A stretch of 64,000 nt of DNA, taken from contig JADLSH010000173.1 in assembly GCA_016169945.1 (NCBI GenBank), forward strand, positions 1 through 64,000, written 5' to 3'. The position numbers were made by a program, and so were the translations under genes. The notes under the pieces were generated by a model. The model saw nothing but the letters and a program-made list of their open reading frames with translations. It was not told the DNA's origin and searched no databases. This stretch comes from Trachythela sp. YZ-2020 (Eukaryota > Cnidaria > Anthozoa > Malacalcyonacea > Clavulariidae). Shown piece after piece: positions 56,276 through 64,000 of the stretch (positions within the stretch are counted from its first letter, which is position 1; each line of letters begins with the position of its first letter).

Positions 56276-57164
56276 TAAACTCTACTGCTAGCATGCAGTC
56301 TGTACATTTACCTTATGTGAAAGAAAACTGTTTACGTTAGCTTTTGAATATATTTGTTCAAACAGTAAAGCAATGTATTTCTATTTGAGAAATTATATCT
56401 TGTTTTCTAGTGCATTTGTGACGTCATAACTTATTTTTATATCAATTTGATATCAATATTATTCAAAATATATTTTTATACCTTTAATCTATTATTTTGC
56501 ATAAAAAAACGACAAAATAAAGCAAGGACACATGGCCAAAATTTGGTTTCAGGGAATTTTCCACTATTCGTGCGCGTCCGTGACGTCATCATAAAAAAAT
56601 GACGTCACTTCAATGAAAAAAATTAGTGGCAACATTTTTTAAAAATTAGAGTATCCAAGCTTATGATTCATGAAGAAACCTCCAAATGATCATGAATTTC
56701 CCACGGGGTTACACAAGGCCAATATCACTTTTTACTGCGATTTTCGTTTGAGTTGAAGTTCTGCTGAGTTGGTTTGCCATTCTGTTTGAAGGTTTGAACA
56801 AAACGTTTTGATATTTTGGAATGTATGTCTCCAATGCGTTTGGATTACGTAGTCAACGTCATTCTCAATTGTTTGTCAAGATGTCAGAACAACGTTGTTA
56901 AAGTCGTTAACAAATATTGTCAAGGTGTTTTACCAATGTTGAGGAATTTATTGTTTCTACTGTTTAAGTTTAAGCGCTTGTAACTAGTCAGACTGTTCAG
57001 TTATAGCTTCAGGGTATAACTGTTGAGGTTTCAAACTCAAATTGCGGTATTTTTTGTTTATGAAATAAACAGAATCTCACAATGCAAATTCGGTTATAGT
57101 TATCAATTTTAAGTGTAATAGTAGTTATGTTATTCTTAATCTGTTTAAATATTTCCTTTTCTAG
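56276..57164. other. Intron, right part; possible transposon 3' end
   Basis: Polyadenylation-like AATAAA near 56515. TGACGTCA-containing stretches at 56578 and 56598. No gene. Transposon boundary not found. Confidence 0.35.
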
Positions 57165-57278
57165 ATATTGATCATTGTGCAAAGAAACCGTGTCGTCATG
57201 GTGGAAGATGTGCTAATAAAGTAAATTCATATCAATGTATCTGTAAGACTGCATATACAGGAGTTAACTGTGAAAACC
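57165..57278 (+). CDS. Host exon: calcium-binding-type EGF domain
   Basis: The 114-bp exon lies between TTTTCTAG and CC|GTAAGAAA, phase 1 on both sides, the usual phase for EGF exons. Joined to the G left by the exon at 51874 it reads DIDHCAKKPCRHGGRCANKV, then NSYQCICKTAYTGVNCEN. All six cysteines are spaced as in an EGF fold. The D-I-D start with a later Y/C pattern fits the calcium-binding subtype. Extracellular protein-interaction module. A P/Homo B domain followed by EGF is inferred only from phase and orientation. Confidence 0.75.
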
Positions 57279-57394
57279 GTAAGAAATATTTCTTAAGAAA
57301 TTTTTTATATATTATAGGTGCATTTATATTATTAGTGGAAGGTGTTTGTATAGATGGAATATTTGAACGAAAATTTATATACATTTTTAGACCT

Positions 57395-57505
57395 ACCCAG
57401 GAGCAGTTGCGAAAAATGCAACTTAGGCTCTCTGGCAGGAAGCGAACCTGAGGCCCTGCGATTCCGGTGCAGCGCTCTAACAAACTGAGCTACAGAGTCT
57501 AGTTG
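57395..57505 (-). mobile_element. tRNA-derived SINE
   Basis: Minus strand: GACTCTGTAGCTCAGTTTGT (A-box region, D-arm GCTC/GAGC), anticodon arm CTGC/GCAG, and GGTTCGCTTCC (B box and T arm). Only five of seven acceptor pairs form and the base 5' of the anticodon is C rather than T, so it is not a working tRNA. A tail with AGTTGC..GCAACT hairpin follows. RNA polymerase III promoter boxes with a non-tRNA tail define SINEs. It lies in the host intron just after the EGF exon. Confidence 0.65.
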
Positions 57506-58299
57506 CTGAGCATTAACCTCAAATTCGTGTATATATGATGGGAATGATGCCAGTATTCTGTATCGCTTACCTAGAAAAATGTCAATAATACATCCTTCAT
57601 GAATTTAGCGGCATTTTTTTTTCATTTCAAACTTCGAAATCAGGCTTAAAAAAGCGATTTTTGTTTTAAATTCAATAGCTCGCGAAGAAGCCATTTTAGT
57701 ATCACTTTTTAGTATAAACCTACTAGTAGGCTATTACAAATCCAGCGTTCTGATTGGCTACTTTACTAGAGGGCCACCAGGCATTAGCCTATTGGTAGCG
57801 AAGAGCGAGAGAAAAACTTGTCAATCAGTTGCTTTTTTAAGAAAAAAAACTTCAAAGGTGTCCTACTTTTTATTCCGTAACAAAAACTAATAGGCCGTAG
57901 GATGAGCATCCAAAAGATGCAGTTCCGTTGCACCCCTCGTGGAACTACGTAATTTTCACATGAATCAATAGATAAAAACTTACTTTATCAGAATCCGTTG
58001 CTCCCCAAGCGAAACAGGTGCACAATTGAGAAAAAAATCCCTCTGGTTGCTATTTTCGCGCTTCAAAATATTCGAACCGCCATTGTTTTGGTAGCAAATA
58101 CGCATGCGCATGTCAGCCAAACTCGCACTGCGCACGCGCAGACAGAAAAATGGATTTTCCCTGTGGGTTTTCCCCGATTTCCCCCGTAAAAACAAAATAA
58201 AATCACGGAATAGAGATCAAACGTTGTAATATTAACGAATAAATACACACACATTAAATATTGTTTAAAACACATTGTACATTTTGCTTGCTCATATGC

Positions 58300-58950
58300 T
58301 AAATCACTTCAATTCATTGGCTATTGTTTCAAAATACTGTTTTAATTATAACGTTTAATTCTACTTATTAACATCCTAATTCAATACAAATTTGTGTGAG
58401 GTAAAAACCCACCTGTATCAAACAGGACGGACAATATATAAATATACATACAATTCACACGATCAAGGAACAAATTAAATATTTCGCTAAACTAAAGCCT
58501 TGGCCAAACGTAAGAAACTTGTCGCAGAAATATTCGTGATTTTCAATGTTTGCTCAAATGTCTCCCTGTCTCCCACATCTGGAAACATTGGCTTTTATTG
58601 CAGAAACAAAATTTGCTTCCCGGAAAGCAAAAATATTTCCTACCAAATTCAGAAACATTTGATGAAACACTCTTTCTCTGTTTGCCGACGCTGGTAGGAC
58701 AATATGACATACCGAGACATTGGTAAGACAAATAATATGACAAATATCTTTGCGCAACAATGTTTCCCAGTTTGTCCCGGGCTTGAAGGGATATTTATAT
58801 AAACTCCTAGGAAAACCTCTGATTGAATCTTTAATGTATTATTGAATAACTATGCAAGATATGTTTGGCGCTTCTTAAATTGTGTGTTCCATCCATCGCT
58901 TAAGTATATTCTATGGATACCAATCTTGGATTTGGACCAACTTTTCCATT
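58300..58950. other. Transposon interior, non-coding
   Basis: Nothing recognisable. A minus-strand ORF at 58968-59180 (SIIDSYDEIMDFIFPPDFFF) may be coding remnant of the same element, without identifiable domain. Confidence 0.3.
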
Positions 58951-59382
58951 CGTTCCAACCATCTTTTTCAACCATCTGTTCCAACCGACAAAGCCGGACT
59001 GCACCAGTGAAGGACCTTTAACTGTGAAAGAAACATGTCCCAGGCACCAACTCGAAATTCATCATAAAAAAAGAAATCGGGAGGAAATATAAAATCCATA
59101 ATTTCATCATAGCTATCTATAATTGAAAGAAATGTTTTCATCCTTGAGCCCAGATTTTCATCAGTGCAATAAAATCCCACTTATTGGGTCCTGGCCAAGG
59201 GCCTACGCTCAAAACGAGATTGCATGTATTCTACAATAAGCTGTCCTGGTTTTTGTCTGGTAAAGTTCTACTTCTCCTTTTTGAACTATTACATATATTA
59301 TATTGTGACATAAGTTGGTATTTAGCCACTATCTAAAATAACAAGGAACGATTTAGAATTTCCCTCAGTTCTGTGTTGAAAT

Positions 59383-60410
59383 TCAGATCATCATCATCAA
59401 TGGTACAGCTCTCTTCATCAAAGTCTTCATCGTTGTTTTCAGACTTATTTGACATATATGTTCCTCAACCAATTCAGAAGAATCCAAATTTTCCACATAT
59501 ACAATCTCACTAACATTTCTCATTTTCAGCACACAGAACATAAGATTTCTCGTACACTGATGTAGATCTTTCAGTCTCCGATTGCTTCTTCGCGTCTTTG
59601 GTGAGAAATTTTGTATAATTGCAGTAGCAAACATTGTGATAGCGGACCAGTGCTACACAGTCTTTCCCCCGGATTTGCACGAGTATCCGTTCATCATTCT
59701 TTCTCTCGGCAGCTGTACGTAGAAGACCAGCATCAATTGTTTCTGCCAACATGAGTGGGGTTCTTCTTCTCTTCTTAGTTACCTAGTGTGAAACAAAATT
59801 ATTAAACTAAATATCTGCTAATAACAAGGTTGGATGTTTGTAGCATTAGAAATTACTTTACCCTAAATAAACTTAATTGATCACAATTCAAGATATTTTA
59901 AAACCAAACCCGAGAATGTTGTGCACATTGCGCTAGTATTATACCTATCGAAATGACCATACCTTGTCTAGTGAGAACCAAGAGGCGTCTCTTCCACAAA
60001 TAATACATATCTCTGGGAGTACATTGGTCTATTGGCTCCTTCGCCTTGGTTCTATTGGCTCCACTTCCACTTGTGGTTCTTCGGTAGAAGTTACAGTTTT
60101 AGAGCTAGTTCCTTCTCCTTTTTCTTCTTTTCTCTGTTGTGTACGGATCTTCTCTTCATCACAAGTTAATGCTGTCAGGGTTCTTCTCCATGAATGAATT
60201 GTCGAATTGACATTTGACAGATCCGTCATCGATGTTCTCGTACGATTTCTTAGCTATTTCAGCTTGTTGACATTTAAGTTTGGCCCATTTAGACCTATAC
60301 TCAAGAAATTTCTTAAGCCTTTGGCGTGTAACTTTGCAAAGTTGCTCCATAACGCCATCAAAATGCATAAAACATGAGGATATTCGAGTTTTATAAATAT
60401 TTTCAGCCAT
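59383..60410 (-). pseudogene. N-terminal part of the Academ-like (XPG-associated) transposon protein
   Basis: Exon 1 region from 60410: MAENIYKTRISSCFMHFDGV, EQLCKVTRQRLKKFLEYRSK. After a frame change: PEICIICGRDASWFSLDK, then a consensus donor (AAG|GTATGG at about 59962). Acceptor CACTAG at about 59785 leads to VTKKRRRTPLMLAETIDAGL, AAERKNDERILVQIRGKDC, ALVRYHNVCYCNYTKFLTK. The C-x2-C block and the YH-x2-CY-x2-YT block look like the zinc-binding N-terminus found before the nuclease-type protein at 52915-56275 in this family. The middle and nuclease parts are absent. Assignment to the same family is from memory of block order, not from an alignment. Confidence 0.45.
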
Positions 60411-60963
60411 GATTGTTTTGCATAACTAAGCGTGTTTCCACTTCGAAGCATGTGCGTGTTTGTGCGCGTGCGCAGTGCGAGTTTGGCTGATAAGCGCATG
60501 CGTATTTGCTACCAAAACAATGGCGGTTCGAATATTTCGAAGCGCGAAAATAGCAAACTTTGGAGGGATTTTTTTCCCAATTGTGCACCTGTTTCGCTTG
60601 GGGAGCAACGGATTCTGATAAAGTAAGTTTTTATCTATTGATTCATGTGAAAATTATGCAGTTCCACGAGGGGTGCAACGGAATCCGTTTTCTAAGCATC
60701 TTTTGGATGCTCATCCTACGGCCTATAACAAGCAATCTTGGAAATTGCGTGCAAGAAAAGGTAAAATTTTGACGTTTTACTCGTATTTTTACAGTTTTGA
60801 ATCGCCAATTTATGAACATGGACAATTTTTGTTTATATTTCGAGCAAAATCATTCAAAACACAATCGCTTAAAGTGATTTAACTATATTTTCTTGGCCTT
60901 TAAAGCATTTTCTTGATTTAAAAATTTTTCATCCATTTAGCTATAAAATTTCAAGGGTTTTGT

Positions 60964-62508
60964 ATCTGCGAATGCAGATATATTGCCATCGCCTTGTTAA
61001 TGTTAATGTGGTGTTAGCTTGTAGCCAATCAGCGACAGCCTAGATTAAAGTGACGTAATTATAATTTTACTCTTTGATCTCTGTGTACAACTGGATTGAT
61101 ATTGATTATTTCAAGATGGCGGACTACTGAAGGGCGAGCATTGTAAACATAAGCAAGTTTAAATTTTACGATAAAAATTATACAACAAACCAACGACATC
61201 TTTATTTTCTGTACTATTTTGAACATGGCAAAAGTTGAGGGAATATTTTTAGTAAGTATTGGAAATGTTTTGATAACATTTTACTCTGTGGAAATGATTC
61301 GCCAATTTACAAAAAGTATTGACTTTTATATTGTGATTTTTAGTAGTCAGAATACGCATAGTCAAACATATTATAATTTTTCACAACCATAACGAAGTTA
61401 AACTGAAGAAGACATTATTATATATGTCTATACAAGATCTCTGCTATGTCTTAGGTTTACTTAAATCTAGGGAATCGTTCGGCGTTTTGGCGCAAAGTAT
61501 GAATTTCTTCAGTCTTTGCAGTAAATACTGATTCGTTGCGTAGATACGATCGGTATAGATCGACCAAATATTTGGATAGAATTCTTGTGACATCGCTCTT
61601 AAATCTTCCCCCAAAATGCATGAAATGGCATTTCAGAGAATGTAGATTTCAAAATAACGCGCATAATATACAGTATAAATTCTCGTCTGTCTCTGAATTA
61701 CTATAAATAGTCCGTATAAATACATCTATTTGAAATTTATGTATTAGACTATTTCTTATATGGGAAAAATATGGCGACAAAGGTTAAGTTTCAACAAAGG
61801 TTAAGTAAAATCTCAATCCATATCCGAGTCCATATCAATATTTGAGTATTAGCATGTGGCCTTTGCACCGACTGTATGCTTTTATACGCTCTGAAAAATC
61901 AGAGCTTGTCTGAGTAGTTGATTGTAATTGGTCTCCTTTAAACTTATTTAATTCTGATTGGCTGCGCACAAAGGTCGCCAAAGTTTCAACCTTAAATTTT
62001 GTCTCAGGTTAATGTAAACAAAGCAGAAATAGAATACAATTGCTTTCAATTTTAACTCACGTCGCCTGTTATATGTTCGATCCGCTATCACATTAAATCG
62101 CAAGACATTAGGAACATTTCTGCATCGAAAGTAAAATGGTTTGAAACATTTAGAAGTGTGAAACTTTCAATTAACGCTACGCTGAGTGCCAAGAAAATAC
62201 ATTTTGTATTTTGAACATCTCAGTGCCAGTGTGAGATCAAATCTCACAAAGAACGTCTGCGCAGGAGATAGTCTATGCACAAGCTAAATCCATATAAACT
62301 CAATTAAAAGCAAATTTCGACAATAAAAATAATTGCACGGCGAGTTCTCGCTTACCGAGCTGGTCCGATATATACAATTCACTTTAGTCACAAGTAGACT
62401 GCTACAGCCAGGAAAGTCCTCTCAGATGTTAACAAAAAGTCTAACAACGACACCAAAATAGCATTTGGCGGCTTGGCGCAGATACATGTACGCTTAGCGT
62501 ACCTATTT
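60964..62508. mobile_element. Insertion splitting the foldback arm
   Basis: The left arm breaks after AAGGGTTTT and resumes with CCGTTTTAATGATAT, while the right arm is continuous, so about 1.5 kb was inserted. The inserted ends share GTATCTGCG / CGCAGATAC, and the right end carries the AGGTACGCTAAGCGTACATG sequence also found at 13134. Inside, 61590-61670 resembles the hAT subterminal region at 24005-24065. No gene is recognised. Confidence 0.5.
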
Positions 62509-62539
62509 TTCTCCGTTTTAATGATATATTTTACATGTT

Positions 62540-63245
62540 TTTAGATTTCCCGCCATATTGTTTACAGTTTGAAAATATCTAACGTTTTGGCCTTTTTAAG
62601 CCTTTTTTATTTCTTTTTATTAGCCAAATATGACTTGAAACTTTCCTTCGATATAATGGTTGTTATACCAACTTTCCTTCGATATAATGGTTATTAACTC
62701 ACAAATCAAGAAGCTGGCACGGAAGTCAAAGGAAGCCATCTAAATGCTCGTGAATGATCTTAAATTTCGTTAAAAATTTCCTATTTTATACCTGCAGCTT
62801 GGGCCTCTTTGTCTAATTGTTAATTGGACGCTCAATTTCGACCAATCAGAATGCTGGAAAAACAATAGCCACTCACAATTTCCACTAATAACGACAACAA
62901 GGCCGAGTTGTCTAATTGTATTAGTGTAAACCAACTTGTATATCTCAAGCTGCAGGTATAAAATAGGAAAGTTTTAGCGAAGTTAAGGGTATTCATGAGC
63001 GTTTAGATGGCTTCTTTCGACTTTCGCGCCGGCTTCTTATTTATAAAGCGGCGAGTGCCCGAGTGAAAACTCGCTAAAAATATACGGTTTGTGAGTTTAA
63101 ACATGAAAAAAACTGACCGTATAACAGCCATATATCGAAGAAAAGTTTTAAGTCATATTTGGTTAATAAGAAGAAAGAAAAAGGCTTAAAAAGGCCAAAA
63201 TTGTTAGATATTTTAACACTGTAAACAATATGGCGGGAAATCTCG
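62540..63245. repeat. Inner inverted repeat of the foldback
   Basis: About 300-bp arms (62540-62830 and 62935-63245) share TTTCCCGCCATATTGTTTAC, CCAAATATGACTTGAAACTT and TATTTTATACCTGCAGCTTG, with a loop of about 105 bp. A TTCCTTCGATATAATGGTTG segment is duplicated in the left arm (62644-62695). Confidence 0.85.
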
Positions 63246-63601
63246 AAGCACATAGAAACATATCATTTAAACGGATAAAACCCTTGAAATTTTATAGCTA
63301 AATGATGAAAACACTCTTAAGTCAAGAAAATGCTTTAAAGGCCAAGAAAATACAGTTAAATAACTTCAAGCGATTGTGTTTTCAATGATTTTGCTCGAAA
63401 TATGAACAAAAATTGTACATGTTCATAAATTCAAAACTGTAAAACTACGAGTAAAACGTCAAAATTTTACCTTTTTTGCAAGCAGTTTCCAAGATTGATA
63501 GTTTTTATTCCACAATAAAAAGTAGGAGATCTTGTGAAGGTTTTTTTCTTAAAAAGCAACTGATTCACAAGTGTTTCTCTCGCTCTTCGCTACTAGTAGG
63601 C

Positions 63602-64000
63602 CAGGGGCGGATCTAGGATTTTTCGTACGTTAGTAAAAAATTTCGTTGCTGAACATCGGGGGGTGGGGGTACTTTTGATCGGGGGGGGGGTCGCCAAGCG
63701 AAGATTAAACAAACTGAGGTTACAAAGTATTGATTATTGTGTAAGTAAAATATTAACCCAGCTTTCTAGTATCTGTAATCTATAGCATTGAGTAACAAAA
63801 TATAGTTGCTTCTCGAGTTTTATTCATAGCAGAAACATGTGCCATGAATAAATATTCACAATGGCAACATGATCCATTTTACTTGTTGTATATATGTTGT
63901 AGAGATCGCATTACACAAAGCCATGCCACATTGTCATGTGCTTGTAATTTATACTAGGTATAAATAATACAGTATTATTAAGTATCTGATTAATATATAA
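63602..64000 (+). mobile_element. Left end of a hAT-like element (runs past the window)
   Basis: CAGGGGCGGATCTAGG immediately after the foldback end, followed by G-rich GGGGGGGTCGCCAAGCGAAG. CAGNGGCG-type ends with G-runs match the left end of the hAT at 19090. The other end is outside the window, so the call is provisional. Confidence 0.45.

Larger units (their letters stand above)
57888..60728. mobile_element. TIR transposon of the TAGGCCGT type nested in the foldback
   Basis: TIRs of about 255 bp: TAGGCCGTAGGATGAGCATC at 57891 and its near-complement ending at 60725. They share CAGAATCCGTTGCTCCCCAA and TTTTGGTAGCAAATACGCAT. TAA duplications at 57888-57890 and 60726-60728. The terminal eight bases and TAA target are the same as in the element at 12897-15679, but the inner TIR differs. 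It carries a minus-strand gene fragment (59383-60410). Confidence 0.8.
57784..63602. mobile_element. Large inverted-repeat element, twice interrupted
   Basis: The left arm is 57784-57890, resumes at 60729-60963, and resumes again at about 62509. The right arm runs continuously from about 62935 to 63602. Matches include TAGCGAAGAGCGAGAGAAA (57793) with TTTCTCTCGCTCTTCGCTA (63574), and ACTCGTATTTTTACAGTTTTGAA with its complement near 63435. Removing the two insertions (57891-60725 and about 60964-62508) gives a simple foldback of about 1.5 kb. Confidence 0.7.

Noticed and set aside
57426..57499. Functional tRNA gene on the minus strand
   Set aside because: Two mismatches in the acceptor stem, C in place of the T before the anticodon, and an imperfect B box; it is followed by a SINE-type tail.
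63655..63700. G-runs suggesting a regulatory G-quadruplex
   Set aside because: The same kind of G-run occurs at the hAT-like end at 19105, so it is better explained as transposon subterminal sequence.

Overview
This looks like a piece of an invertebrate nuclear genome that is A+T-rich and saturated with transposable elements (TEs). The mix of Penelope-like elements (PLEs) with hammerhead ribozymes, a hammerhead-bearing tandem repeat of the retrozyme type, CR1/L2-like LINEs, a Ty3/gypsy remnant, and P-, hAT-, MULE- and Academ-like DNA transposons best fits a cnidarian, probably an anthozoan. That assignment is inference. There are no bacterial operons. Only two exons look like host-gene coding sequence: 51806-51874, the end of a P/Homo B-type domain, and 57165-57278, an EGF module. 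Both are on the + strand in matching splice phase, with a 5.3-kb transposon-filled intron between them.

Layout, left to right. 0.1-2.9 kb: P-like (THAP) transposon with its 3' half inverted. 3.1-6.4 kb: two inverted-repeat elements, the second with a perfect 9-bp target-site duplication (TSD). 6.8-8.7 kb: end of a Ty3/gypsy pol, then an ORF with seven 11-residue repeats. 10.7-12.4 kb: two MITE-like elements. 12.9-17.1 kb: a terminal-inverted-repeat (TIR) element carrying a LINE fragment, then a foldback element. 17.6-19.0 kb: PLE debris, hammerheads and three retrozyme monomers. 19.1-24.2 kb: a hAT-like element (8-bp TSD) containing a 259-bp satellite, a PLE remnant and a textbook hammerhead. 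24.4-37.9 kb: several LINE remnants, one nearly full from endonuclease to tail, with small insertions. 38.6-39.6 kb: MITE and dispersed repeat. 39.9-45.6 kb: 20 hammerhead units with a 282-bp period. 45.8-50.7 kb: two PLE copies in inverted orientation, both with reverse transcriptase and GIY-YIG endonuclease. 51.8-57.3 kb: the host exons with an FEN1/XPG-like transposon gene between them. 57.4 kb: tRNA-derived SINE. 57.8-63.6 kb: a large inverted-repeat element split by a nested TIR transposon that carries the N-terminus of the same FEN/XPG-associated gene family. 63.6-64 kb: start of another hAT-like element.

The most interesting theme is RNA self-cleavage. At least 23 hammerheads of one type (retrozyme units, read on the minus strand), six of a second type (PLE termini) and one of a third (inside the hAT) lie within 33 kb. 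Retrozyme and PLE units share a downstream motif (GTTGTYGAGCACTCT) and (TA)n flanks. This suggests, as inference, that the PLE machinery mobilises the non-coding ribozyme units.

Almost every element ORF carries frameshifts or stops. The functional state of the elements is therefore unknown, and some frameshifts may be assembly errors.
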